Positions 28,503-36,929 of a stretch of DNA of 64,000 nt are shown piece after piece. Within the stretch, counting starts at the first letter, position 1. Each line of letters begins with the position of its first letter. The notes under the pieces are model-generated. The model was not told where the DNA came from. It searched no databases and saw only the letters and a list, made by a program, of their open reading frames with translations. The position numbers and the translations under genes were made by a program. The stretch comes from CAVTTH01 sp963737545 (GTDB taxonomy: Bacteria > Verrucomicrobiota > Verrucomicrobiia > Chthoniobacterales > UBA10450). The DNA lies in the NCBI GenBank assembly GCA_963737545.1, contig CAVTTH010000001.1, positions 496,001-560,000 on the forward strand, in the 5' to 3' direction.

Positions 28503-28922
28503 CTATTGGCCCATCACTGTCATAATGATCTTTCGCGTATGCGCGGCGCGTCGGTGTTCAAAAAGGAAAACTCCCTGCCATGTCCCGAGTTGCATCTGGC
28601 CGTTGAGGATCGGGATCACCTCACTTGTCCGCGTCAGCACCATTCGAATGTGTGAAGGCATGTCGTCGCTCCCTTCGTCGCTGTGCTGGAAGTAAGGCGT
28701 CTCTTCCGGCACGAGATGGTCAAAGAACTTTTCAAGATCACGCCGCGCATCGGGCGCTGCATTTTCCATCATGACCAGACTGCAACTGGTGTGGCACACG
28801 AAAACAGTGACGATCCCGTTTTCGATTTTGCTGGCAGCAACCGCCTTTTCCACATCGCGAGTGATTTCGTAAGTGCGCTTGCCATGCGTATGCACTTCGA
28901 TGTTTGCGGTGTGCACGCGCAT
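28503..28922 (-). CDS. YjbQ/UPF0047 family protein
   Basis: A 139-residue protein with all the family words: VCHTSCSLVMMEN, the acidic DARRDLEKFFDHLVPE stretch, DDMPSHIRMVLT and LGTWQGVFLFEHR. Structures of this family show a metal-bound trimer. Some members have thiamine-phosphate synthase side activity, but the physiological role is unsettled. It is convergent with the serine hydrolase and divergent from hpt. Confidence 0.92.
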   Translation of the reverse strand: MRVHTANIEVHTHGKRTYEITRDVEKAVAASKIENGIVTVFVCHTSCSLVMMENAAPDARRDLEKFFDHLVPEETPYFQHSDEGSDDMPSHIRMVLTRTSEVIPILNGQMQLGTWQGVFLFEHRRAAHTRKIIMTVMGQ

Positions 28923-29049
28923 GCAGGGACTGAAACCGAATGCTCCCGAAATGCGAATCTATTTCCGCGTGCCAGGGCAGCATTCTTCAAGTGCAACTGA
29001 AACTAACTCGCTGATTGATCTTTCCGCGGCAAAGACCTAATCAATTGCG

Positions 29050-29595
29050 ATGTTAGACGATCTCGAGCGCGTCCTGTTTGACGAGCCAACCATTCTAAAG
29101 AGGTTGGATGAAATCGCCGAGCAGATTTCCAAAGACTACCGCGATCGTGAACTAACCGTCATCGCGGTCCTCAATGGCAGCCTGATTTTCATGGCCGATC
29201 TTTTGCGGCGGATTCCGCTTCCGCTAAAGCTCGATTGCTTGAGCGTGGCCAGTTACCACGGCGGCGCCAGGACCAGCGGCGAGATTGTTTTTCGGCAGGT
29301 CGCGCTCCCGGACGTGGCGGGGCGCCACATTCTTGTCCTCGACGATATTCTCGACAGTGGCGTGACGCTGGCGGCCATCGGCCAAAAACTCGCGACCGAG
29401 CAGCCGCTGAGCGTGAAGATCTGCGTCCTGCTGCGCAAGGACAAGGCGCGCCTGCGGCAGGTGGAGGCGGATTACGTTGGATTCGACATCGCCGATGAAT
29501 TCGTTGTTGGTTACGGACTCGATTATCTGGAACGCTACCGCAATCTCTCCTGCATCGGTGTACTTCGAAAAGAGTTGATGGTGGGGCCGGTCTGA
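29050..29595 (+). CDS. hpt: Hypoxanthine phosphoribosyltransferase
   Basis: A 181-residue protein of normal length. The PRPP-binding loop HILVLDDILDSGVTLAA is at residues ~96-112, a lead-in VIAVLNGSLIFMADL gives the PPi loop, and FVVGYGLDYLERYRNL forms the C-terminal base-binding hood. It salvages hypoxanthine and guanine to IMP and GMP. The next gene (moaD-like) starts seven bases after the stop, so the two are co-transcribed. Confidence 0.93.
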   Translation: MLDDLERVLFDEPTILKRLDEIAEQISKDYRDRELTVIAVLNGSLIFMADLLRRIPLPLKLDCLSVASYHGGARTSGEIVFRQVALPDVAGRHILVLDDILDSGVTLAAIGQKLATEQPLSVKICVLLRKDKARLRQVEADYVGFDIADEFVVGYGLDYLERYRNLSCIGVLRKELMVGPV

Positions 29596-29601
29596 TCGTC
29601 G

Positions 29602-29847
29602 ATGGAAATTCCCGTCCAATTTTTCGCCCATCTTCGCGACGCCGCCGGGATGTCCAGCATTAATCTGGAAGTACCCGCTGGAGCCACAGTCGATGATTTG
29701 CTCGCAGTGATTTACGCGCGCATTCCCGCGTTACGTGACTGGGACAACAGCATCCTGATCGGCGTCGGGGTCGAATTCGTCGGCCGAGATCACATCCTTC
29801 AGCCTAACGAGCCAGTTGCGATCATGCCACCGGTGCAGGGAGGATAG
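29602..29847 (+). CDS. MoaD/ThiS-type sulfur carrier protein
   Basis: An 81-residue beta-grasp protein ending in the Gly-Gly tail (MPPVQGG) that becomes a thiocarboxylate. It starts MEIPVQFFAHLRDAAG, typical of MoaD, which donates sulfur for molybdopterin. No moaE or other moa gene follows; instead a palindromic element begins at the last base of the stop codon, and a second near-copy of the tail coding sequence lies beyond it. A CCTAACGA octamer at 29803 encodes PNE. Confidence 0.9.
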   Translation: MEIPVQFFAHLRDAAGMSSINLEVPAGATVDDLLAVIYARIPALRDWDNSILIGVGVEFVGRDHILQPNEPVAIMPPVQGG

Positions 29848-29929
29848 TCATCCCGAGCGAAGTCGAGGGATCCCGATGCGCAACCTTTAAGATTACATGA
29901 CGGGATCCCTCGACTTCGCTCGGGATGAC
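29847..29929. repeat. Palindromic element with perfect 29-base arms
   Basis: The arms (29847-29875 and 29901-29929) are exact reverse complements around a 25-base loop. The outer ends read GTCATCCCGAGCGAAG. This word family is a dispersed palindromic repeat seen in many bacteria. It starts at the final G of the moaD stop codon. The element is flanked by near-identical 22-base direct sequences, the moaD tail (about 29823-29845) and its copy (about 29935-29957), with three mismatches, as expected for an inserted MITE-like unit or a tail duplication. Confidence 0.85.
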
Positions 29930-30016
29930 CTGCTACCATGCCTCCGGTGCAGGGCGGTTGGTTTCAACACGTGGCTGTTAAGCATCTCCTCTGCGATCTC
30001 CGCGTCGGAATCCCAG

Positions 30017-30085
30017 GGGAGGGCGAGGCTCCCGCCGAGCCGCCCGGTTGCCACCATGAAGGCTCGGCAGGAGCCTCGCCCTCCC
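30017..30085. repeat. GC-rich palindromic repeat
   Basis: The arms are 30017-30041 and 30061-30085: a 16-base perfect stem (GGGAGGGCGAGGCTCC), one mismatch, then eight more pairs (GCCGAGCC). The loop is 19 bases. It lies between moaD and the 3' end of yajQ and has no T tract. It has the look of a dispersed intergenic repeat rather than a gene-specific terminator. Confidence 0.8.
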
Positions 30086-30105
30086 AGAGTCCTCTGCGGT
30101 GAATA

Positions 30106-30591
30106 TCAATCTCGGAAGTTCTTAAACGCTGTTGCGACGCCGAAATCGCGTCCGCGAACAAACGCAATCACTTCCTGAAGGTCGTCCCGTTTTTTTCCGG
30201 TCACGCGAATCTGCCGTTCCTGGAGCTGGCTTTGCACCTTGAACCCCTGCCCCTTGATCGCCTGAATGATTTCCTTCGCCTTGTTTCCCTCAAGCCCTTG
30301 CTGGATCTTCAACTCTTGACGGGCATGCCCCAAAGGGGAGATCGCCGGATCAACCTGTTCGACATTGCGCAGATCCACACCACGCTTGGAAAGTTTTCCA
30401 ATGACGATCTCGCGCAGGCCACGCAAGCGCGCCGCATCCTCGGCTGTGAGTGTGATTTTATCCTTCTCGTGAACGATTTCCGCCGTCGTGCCCTTGAAAT
30501 CGAAACGCGTGGCGAGTTCCTTGCGGGCTTGATTCAACGCGTTATCGAGTTCCTGCTTATCAACTTCAGAGACGATATCGAACGAAGGCAT
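30106..30591 (-). CDS. YajQ family nucleotide-binding protein
   Basis: A 161-residue protein of standard length with two ferredoxin-like halves. It starts MPSFDIVSEVDKQELDNALNQ and contains FDFKGT, the DPAISPLGHARQEL stretch and IKGQGFKVQSQLQERQIRVTGKKRDDLQ. Proteins of this family bind cyclic di-GMP or other nucleotides and in some bacteria act with a LysR-type regulator. No such regulator is adjacent. It is divergently transcribed from the TPR lipoprotein gene. Confidence 0.93.
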   Translation of the reverse strand: MPSFDIVSEVDKQELDNALNQARKELATRFDFKGTTAEIVHEKDKITLTAEDAARLRGLREIVIGKLSKRGVDLRNVEQVDPAISPLGHARQELKIQQGLEGNKAKEIIQAIKGQGFKVQSQLQERQIRVTGKKRDDLQEVIAFVRGRDFGVATAFKNFRD

Positions 30592-30688
30592 GACGAAGAA
30601 CTGGCAATTTCAGATTTTTGATTCTCGACTGGCGAAGGCAAACCAGAGCTCGCGGAATTCATCATCGGCATTTCAGGCCGCTCGGCCA

Positions 30689-32059
30689 ATGCATTTTTTG
30701 AACTGCGTCTGCCTCGTCCTAGTGATCGCACTCGTTCTTCCGGCTTGCCATCGCAGGAACGCGGCTGAGGAAAAGAAAATTGAGCGCGATTTTCAAACAG
30801 CGCTGGGCGAAGGCTCGTACGAAAGAGCGGAGCAAATCGCCCGGAGCGCGCTGGAATTGGCACCTGACGACAACAGCGCGTGGGATCGACTCGCGCAAGC
30901 GCAATTCGGTCGGCGTGATTTGAAAAGAGTAAAGCAAACGCTGGCAGCTTGGCGCCGCGCGGTTCCACATCCTTCCGCCAAAGTCGACGAGTACAACGGA
31001 GATGCCGCTTACTACGAACATGACGTACCGCTGGCGCTGCAATCCTGGAAAGTCGCATTGCAGGCCGATCCACAGAACATTCGACTCCTCGAGAAAATCG
31101 CTCGCGCACACGAAGCCCAAGGCCAATGGCGCGAAAGCGAAACGGCTTGGGGAACGCTTCTGCAAATCGAAGATAACGTCGCGGCATTTGTCCATCGCGC
31201 CATTGCCCGTCGTCACCTCCATCGCTGGGTTGAAGCCCAGGCTGACCTGCACCGAGCCGAAGAAATCGCGCCGAGTGATCCGGAGGTTCGCAACTGGTCA
31301 AAACGCTTTGCGAAACTCAGCAAGTTTGTCGCCGGGATTCGCGACCTCGATGCGCAGCTGGCTGTTTCACCCAAGGACGCAGCGCTGCTCGGTGATCGCG
31401 CCTTGCTTTTTCTACGAGGCGAAGATTGGGAATTGGCGCTGGAAGATAGTGAGGCCGCAGCGGCCCTGGCGCCGTGGGCGATGCGGCCAAAATTGTTCAA
31501 GGGGATGGCGTTGATTGGGCTGGGGCAGGTGGACGAGGCGAAGAAAATACCGGTGAGGAAGTCGCTTCGGCTCGAACTGCTTTCGCCGGAATTTCTGGAA
31601 ACGATCAGCCGTCTCGATTCCGAAATTTCGGCGGAACGCAAGAATGCGGAACTCTATGCCGCGCGCGCCTGGCAGTTGAATGAGATCGGTCAACCCGCGC
31701 TCGCTCTGCAAGATGCAGAAACCGCTGTGCAGCTGGATGCCGGCTCGGCCGCGGCCCACGCCGAAGAAAGCTATGCTCTGATGAAGGTCGGAAAGGGGGC
31801 GGATTCTTTCGAGCAAATCAAACGCGCGACAGAACTCGACCCGAACTCCGCTGCGGCGTGGAATTACCGCGGAGAACTCGAGATGACGCGCGATGAATAT
31901 GGCGCGGCCATCGATTCATTCACGCGCGCGCTTTCCATCAACAAATCGGCCGAAGCCCTCGAACAACGTGCCGAGTGCTATCTCCGGCTCGGTTTGACAG
32001 CGGAAGCCGATGCCGACCGACGTGAGCTCGAGAATCTGAGCGCGCGTCAGGTGAAGTGA
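30689..32059 (+). CDS. TPR lipoprotein
   Basis: The ATG at 30689 starts a lipoprotein signal (MHFLNCVCLVLVIALVLPAC), with lipobox LPAC and Cys about residue 20. A longer frame from 30590 would place 33 non-conserved residues in front of it. About ten TPR helix pairs follow (EGSYERAEQIARSALELAPDD, ERAECYLRLGLTAEAD and others). It is probably anchored to the periplasmic side of a membrane as an interaction scaffold. It is not clearly PilF, BamD or another named TPR lipoprotein. Confidence 0.8.
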   Translation: MHFLNCVCLVLVIALVLPACHRRNAAEEKKIERDFQTALGEGSYERAEQIARSALELAPDDNSAWDRLAQAQFGRRDLKRVKQTLAAWRRAVPHPSAKVDEYNGDAAYYEHDVPLALQSWKVALQADPQNIRLLEKIARAHEAQGQWRESETAWGTLLQIEDNVAAFVHRAIARRHLHRWVEAQADLHRAEEIAPSDPEVRNWSKRFAKLSKFVAGIRDLDAQLAVSPKDAALLGDRALLFLRGEDWELALEDSEAAAALAPWAMRPKLFKGMALIGLGQVDEAKKIPVRKSLRLELLSPEFLETISRLDSEISAERKNAELYAARAWQLNEIGQPALALQDAETAVQLDAGSAAAHAEESYALMKVGKGADSFEQIKRATELDPNSAAAWNYRGELEMTRDEYGAAIDSFTRALSINKSAEALEQRAECYLRLGLTAEADADRRELENLSARQVK

Positions 32060-32074
32060 TTCCTGTGTCGCCCG

Positions 32075-32859
32075 CTAGCCTGGCGGGGCGGGCGGCAGAT
32101 AGACGCTGTATTGGTACACGATTCCATTCATGATCCAAATCGCGCGCTGACCGGTAAAAAGGTTCTGCCAGAGAATGTCGGCGTTGCTGTCTCCGTTGAG
32201 ATCACAAGCACCTGCAAGCAGCCATCCCTGATCTACCACCCCTAACGAGATACTGCTGACGTATGTTGTGTCATTCATCAACCAAATCACCCGCTCCCCT
32301 GTGATCCGATTCTCCAAAAGAATATCGGGTTTGCCATCGGCGTTGAAATCCGAGGCGCCACCGATGTTCCAGTCGGTCGAAGCTGTGGGTAGCCACGACG
32401 ACGGCAGCCAGGACGGTTCCGTTCATCAACCAGATCGCCCGTTGACCGGTCGAGATGTTCTGCCAGAGAATATCCGCCTTGCCATCCCGATTGAAATCGG
32501 TTGTTTCCGCGATTTTCCATCGTGTCGGGATAACGCCGATATTTACGCCTGTCCTGAGCGCGGTGCCATCCATTAGCCAGATGGCACGCTGACCGCTCGA
32601 GCTGTTCTCCCAGATGATGTCTGGCTGGCCGTCGCCGTCGAAGTCACCCGAACTGACAATATTCCATGGCGGCGCAACAGTACCAAGACTGACGCTGCCG
32701 GTGTATGTCGTTCCGTTCATCAACCAGATGCCGCGCTCGCCGGTCGAGATGTTCTGCCAGAGAATATCCGCCTGGCGGTCATGGTTAAAATCCGAGGCGT
32801 GGACGATGACTGGGACGAGGGCGAGAAGCGTAAGAAGAGTGAGAAATTTTTTGATCCAT
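32075..32859 (-). CDS. Secreted FG-GAP/VCBS-type repeat protein, two frameshifts
   Basis: On the minus strand an ATG at 32859 is followed by a run of six A. With seven A the frame would read MDQKKFLTLLTLLALVPVIVHA, a good signal peptide. As printed, the signal and repeat region have no start. Four repeats of a ~55-residue unit follow (DFNHDRQADILWQN, DFDGDGQPDIIWEN, DFNRDGKADILWQN and a fourth after a break near 32380-32395). Each has a D-x-N/D-x-D-G calcium-loop pattern and an RAIWLMNGT strand, as in VCBS/FG-GAP propellers. It probably binds calcium outside the cell. The function is unknown. Confidence 0.75.
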
Positions 32860-33021
32860 CAATTTTGTCGCGGTTTTGAAAGCGAGGACGAGATCAGCGA
32901 AGCGATGAGCTGTCCAATTGTTTTTTCGTGAAATACGGAATTTTTATTACTTGCAAAAAAGCGTGGAAATGCCTCGGTCCGGCTCATCTTAATCACCGAA
33001 TTCCGGGCTGGACATCGAATA

Positions 33022-33050
33022 TGTTCGTGCGAACATGTTCGACGCGAACA
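33022..33050. promoter_or_regulatory. Tandem LexA-type operator
   Basis: TGTTC-GTGC-GAACA (33022-33035) matches exactly the LexA box known for Verrucomicrobia, TGTTC-N4-GAACA. Directly abutting it is TGTTC-GACGC-GAACA (33036-33050) with a five-base spacer. The pair ends 24 bases before the preferred start codon of the radical SAM gene, a position expected for repression by LexA. Confidence 0.8.
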
Positions 33051-33073
33051 TAAGTCACAATTTGAAGTCATCG

Positions 33074-34162
33074 ATGTCGTTTCCGGGTCAGAACGAAACC
33101 GAAATCCGCGCGCCGTTACGTGGCCGTGGTGCTTCGGCTAATCCGGCAAATCGATTCGAAGCACTTCATCTGGAACCTGCCGATCCCGATTGGCCGGAAG
33201 AAGAACGGCCTGCTCCCCGAACACGATTTTATCGCGATTTCTCCCAAACCATCATCGCGCGCAATGACAGCCCGGATGTTGGTTTCGAGACCAGCATTAA
33301 TCCTTACCGCGGCTGCGAGCATGGTTGCATTTATTGCTACGCGCGACCGAGCCATGAGTACCTCGGTTTCTCGGCCGGGCTCGATTTCGAAAGCAAGATC
33401 ATGGTGAAGACGAATGCACCCGAATTGCTCGAGGCGGAACTCGCTTCGCCGCGCTGGAAACCGCAGGTCATCGTGATGAGCGGTGTGACCGATCCGTATC
33501 AACCAGTCGAGCGCCGTTTGGAAATTACGCGCGGCTGTTTGCGGGTATTGGCGAAATTTCGAAACCCGGTCGCGATCATCACGAAAAACCGGCTGGTCAC
33601 CCGCGACATCGACTTGTTAGGCGCACTCGCCTCGCATCAAGGCGCGGCGGTGAATGTTTCCGTTACTTCGCTGGACGCCAATCTGCAGCGCGTCCTCGAG
33701 CCACGGACGTCTGCCCCGAACGCGCGTCTGGAGACAATCGCACGCTTGCGTTCCGCCGGAATTCCGGTTGGTGTGATGGTTGCTCCGGTCATTCCAGGGT
33801 TAACCGACCACGAAATGCCGGCTATTCTGACCGCTTGTGCCGAAGCAGGCGCGCAATTTGCCGGTTACATCGTGGTGCGCCTGCCGTGGGCGGTGGCGCC
33901 GCTTTTCGAACGCTGGCTGGAAGAGCATTTCCCCGATCGAAAAGAAAAGGTGCTGGGGCGGATCCGCCATCTGCGCGGCGGCGAGCGCCTGAACAATTCG
34001 CAGTGGCACGCCCGCATGACCGGCGAAGGAATATTTGCGGAACAAATTGCCGCCCTGTTCGAAGTCAGTTGCCGTCGCGCCGGATTAGGCGCGCGCCCGA
34101 AACTCTCCACCGCGGCGTTTCGTCGGCCTAACGAGCAGCTCGGTTTGTTCGAGCAACTCTAA
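33074..34162 (+). CDS. Radical SAM protein, PA0069/Rv2578c family
   Basis: A ~362-residue protein with the radical SAM cluster motif C-E-H-G-C-I-Y-C (C-x3-C-x2-C), preceded by SINPYRGC, the hallmark of this SplB-related family. Other motifs are VIVMSGVTDPYQPVE, the AIITKNRLV strand and RLPWAVAPLFERWLEEHFPDRKEKVLGRI. The ATG at 33074 is preferred; one at 33035 would put the operator inside the gene. SplB itself repairs thymine dimers. For this family the substrate is unknown, but the tandem LexA box supports a DNA-damage role. Its end overlaps the convergent MFS gene by four bases. Confidence 0.9.
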   Translation: MSFPGQNETEIRAPLRGRGASANPANRFEALHLEPADPDWPEEERPAPRTRFYRDFSQTIIARNDSPDVGFETSINPYRGCEHGCIYCYARPSHEYLGFSAGLDFESKIMVKTNAPELLEAELASPRWKPQVIVMSGVTDPYQPVERRLEITRGCLRVLAKFRNPVAIITKNRLVTRDIDLLGALASHQGAAVNVSVTSLDANLQRVLEPRTSAPNARLETIARLRSAGIPVGVMVAPVIPGLTDHEMPAILTACAEAGAQFAGYIVVRLPWAVAPLFERWLEEHFPDRKEKVLGRIRHLRGGERLNNSQWHARMTGEGIFAEQIAALFEVSCRRAGLGARPKLSTAAFRRPNEQLGLFEQL

Positions 34163-35478
34163 CCCGGCGCCCGCGGTTGTTGCGCGAGGCTGACCCGGCC
34201 GAGAATCGATAGCATGAGGACGCCACCAACTATTCCGAACGGAGCCATGAAATAAAAATAATTACCCCAGCTTCGGTCCAGCAACGCTCCGAGAAAATAA
34301 CCGGCCAGGCTTCCGCCGAAATATTGGAATGAATCGATCACGCCCGAGGCGAAGCCGGCCATCTTCGCGCCGCCGATATCCATCGCGGCCGCCGTCCCGA
34401 GAATCGAGTGTGTTGAATTAGCGGTCAACGAAATCAGCACGAGAAAAAAAATCGCGGCATTGACCGTATGAAATTGCGCCGCCGCCAGAATGATGATCGT
34501 TTCGAGAAAATAAAGAACAGCCGCGACCGGAGCGCGGCGACCATGAAAGACTTTGTCGGAGACGAAGCCAGAAATGAGCGAGCCGGCGGATGCAACAAAT
34601 GGGATCGACGCAGCAAGAATTTGAAATTGCGCGGAGCGAAAATCGACATGATGCACTTCCCGCATAAAAAGAGGGAACCATTGATCGATGCCCTGGCGGA
34701 CGGCTCCAGTGCACGCATAAGCGCATGCCACGATCCAGACGACTGGATTTGTTACGATGATCTTGAAGACATCGAGGATGTTGGCCTGAACCTTGCCGCC
34801 AGTTTCTTCCTCAGGATTTACGGCCGGAAAACCCGCCTCCTCCGGCGTGTCTTTCACGATCAACGCCATGCAGATGCCGACGACGAGCGCAATCCCGGCC
34901 GGGATCCAAAATAACCATCGCCAATGCAACGGCGGAATTCGGATCAGGCCTAGAAATACAAAGCCGGCTAATAAAGCGGCGCCGAGGTTGTTTATTCCGA
35001 ACCGGCCGAGATTGATCATAAAGCCGAAAATTCCGGCAAAGCCACCCCGCTCGGTGTGGCGAAACCAGGCGGCGTTAATCTTCACCATCCCGGGTGCGCC
35101 GAAGGCCTGGAGATATCCGTCAATCCCGCGAATCACGACGAACAACCAAAGCAGGCCCCAGAATGAGGCGATGCCGAACACGACGTTCATAATAATCGTC
35201 CCGGTCGCGCCGATGAGCATTGCGCGTTTGCCACCAAAGCGATCGGCGAGAAGACCGTTGATTATCTGTCCACAAGCGTATGCCAGCAGCGCGGTCGTAA
35301 TAATGCTGCCGATTTGCGCCTTGCTGAATCCGAACTCCTCGCTGATCGCGCCGCTCGCAAGCGGCAGATTGTACCGGCACATGTAAAACGAAGTGTAGAG
35401 CAGACCGATGAATGCCCAGTTTAATCCGCGACGCGGGCGGAATCCGCGTGGATGAGGAGCGATGATGTCAGCTGCCAT
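34159..35478 (-). CDS. MFS transporter of the OPA (organophosphate:phosphate antiporter) type
   Basis: A 439-residue protein with twelve predicted helices. YTSFYMCRYNLP in the first helix, the loop-2 DRFGGKRAM motif and a duplicated half after a central acidic loop (NPEEETGGKVQAN) are OPA marks, as in GlpT, UhpT and the UhpC receptor. It probably exchanges a phosphorylated or acidic metabolite for phosphate. No catabolic genes for glycerol-3-phosphate or hexose phosphate are adjacent, so the substrate is open. Confidence 0.85.
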   Translation of the reverse strand: MAADIIAPHPRGFRPRRGLNWAFIGLLYTSFYMCRYNLPLASGAISEEFGFSKAQIGSIITTALLAYACGQIINGLLADRFGGKRAMLIGATGTIIMNVVFGIASFWGLLWLFVVIRGIDGYLQAFGAPGMVKINAAWFRHTERGGFAGIFGFMINLGRFGINNLGAALLAGFVFLGLIRIPPLHWRWLFWIPAGIALVVGICMALIVKDTPEEAGFPAVNPEEETGGKVQANILDVFKIIVTNPVVWIVACAYACTGAVRQGIDQWFPLFMREVHHVDFRSAQFQILAASIPFVASAGSLISGFVSDKVFHGRRAPVAAVLYFLETIIILAAAQFHTVNAAIFFLVLISLTANSTHSILGTAAAMDIGGAKMAGFASGVIDSFQYFGGSLAGYFLGALLDRSWGNYFYFMAPFGIVGGVLMLSILGRVSLAQQPRAPG

Positions 35479-35524
35479 GGAGCGAAGCGATAGGCCGAAA
35501 GGGAAAGCGATTTGGAGCCAGTCG

Positions 35525-36889
35525 TTAGGCCACGACCACTGTCTTGATATTTACAAACTCGCGGATGCCTTCCACGCTTAACTCGCGTCCGAAACCGGAT
35601 CGCTTCACGCCACCGAATGGCAACCGCGGATCGGACGCGACCATGCCATTAATGAAAACCATCCCGGCTTCGAGTTCAGAAGCGAACAGTTCCTGCTCCT
35701 CGCGATCATTCGTCCAGGCGCTCGCGCCCAATCCAAAAGCGGTGCTGTTTGCAATTTCAAGTGCGGCGGCAACATCTCGCGCCCGAAAAATTGAAGCGAC
35801 CGGCCCGAAAACCTCCTCGCATGACGCGGGCGAACCGTTCGGGATCTCGGTCAGAACCGTCGGCTCGTAGAAAAATCCTGCGCGTTTGATGCGATTGCCA
35901 CCAGTCAGAAGTTTCGCCCCGGCACTGACCGTTTTTTGCACCTGTCGATCGACTCCCTGCAAAATCGTTTCCGTTGCCAGCGGTCCGATCTCGGTCGCGT
36001 CATCAAGCGGGTCGCCGATGCGGAGAGCGCGGACTCGTTCAACAAACTTTGCCGTAAAGTCGTCGTAAATTTTTTCGTGGACGATGAATCGCTTCGCCGC
36101 GATACACGATTGTCCTGTATTAATCATGCGCGCTTTGACGCCGGTCTCGATCGCGGCTTCCAAATCCGCAGTCGGCATGGCGACAAAGGGATCGCTCCCG
36201 CCGAGCTCCAGAACCGATTTCTTGATCTGTCGCGCCGCGGCACTGGCCACCTCGATCCCGGCACGCTCGCTGCCGGTCAGCGTTACTGCCTTGACGCGCG
36301 GATCGTCGATCAAGGCTCCTGTTTGCCCTGCTTCGATAAGGAGCGTTTGAAAGATACCTTCCGCAAAACCAGCACGCCGAAGGATGTCCTCAATCGCGAG
36401 CGCGCACTGAGGAACGTTGGCGGCGTGTTTCAGCAGAGCAACGTTGCCCGCCATGAGCGCGGGAGCGGCGAAGCGAAAGACCTGCCAGAACGGAAAGTTC
36501 CACGGCATGATGGCGAGCACTGCCCCGATTGGCTGAAAACGAACGTAACTGCGCGCGGCGGCTGTTTGTGCAGGCTGATCATCGAGAAAACGTTTTGCGT
36601 TTTCCGCATAGAACCTGCACCCGCGAGCGCACTTCAAAATCTCATCCAGGGAGGCACTAAGAAGTTTGCCCATTTCGAGCGTGATAATGCGTGCGAGCCG
36701 ATCCCTCTCCTGTTCGAGAAGAGATGCCGCGGCCATCATGAACTGCGCGCGTTCTGGAAATGAAGTTCGGCGATGCTGATCGAATGCGCGTGATGCCGCC
36801 GCCAGCTTCTTCTCGATTTCATCGCTGCTGAGCGGCTCGAATGTCTTGAGCGTTTCGCCGGTTGCGGGATTTAGAGAAGCGATCGCCAT
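35525..36889 (-). CDS. NAD(P)-dependent aldehyde dehydrogenase, succinate-semialdehyde type
   Basis: A ~454-residue enzyme starting MAIASLNPATGETLKTFEP. It has the MPWNFPFWQVFRFAAPAL cofactor segment, GSERAG turn, general-base Glu in LELGGSDPF, nucleophile Cys in NTGQSCIAAKRF, and PFGGVKRSGFGRE near the end. The words resemble Sad/GabD-type short succinate-semialdehyde dehydrogenases. A five-codon extension to 36904 is possible. The stop TAA is inside a CCTAACGA octamer. It follows the MFS gene's start by about 46 bases, but no GABA or amine pathway gene is near. Confidence 0.88.
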   Translation of the reverse strand: MAIASLNPATGETLKTFEPLSSDEIEKKLAAASRAFDQHRRTSFPERAQFMMAAASLLEQERDRLARIITLEMGKLLSASLDEILKCARGCRFYAENAKRFLDDQPAQTAAARSYVRFQPIGAVLAIMPWNFPFWQVFRFAAPALMAGNVALLKHAANVPQCALAIEDILRRAGFAEGIFQTLLIEAGQTGALIDDPRVKAVTLTGSERAGIEVASAAARQIKKSVLELGGSDPFVAMPTADLEAAIETGVKARMINTGQSCIAAKRFIVHEKIYDDFTAKFVERVRALRIGDPLDDATEIGPLATETILQGVDRQVQKTVSAGAKLLTGGNRIKRAGFFYEPTVLTEIPNGSPASCEEVFGPVASIFRARDVAAALEIANSTAFGLGASAWTNDREEQELFASELEAGMVFINGMVASDPRLPFGGVKRSGFGRELSVEGIREFVNIKTVVVA

Positions 36890-36929
36890 CACCGAATCTG
36901 GCACAAGAATGCGGAACCGTGAAAAGGGT

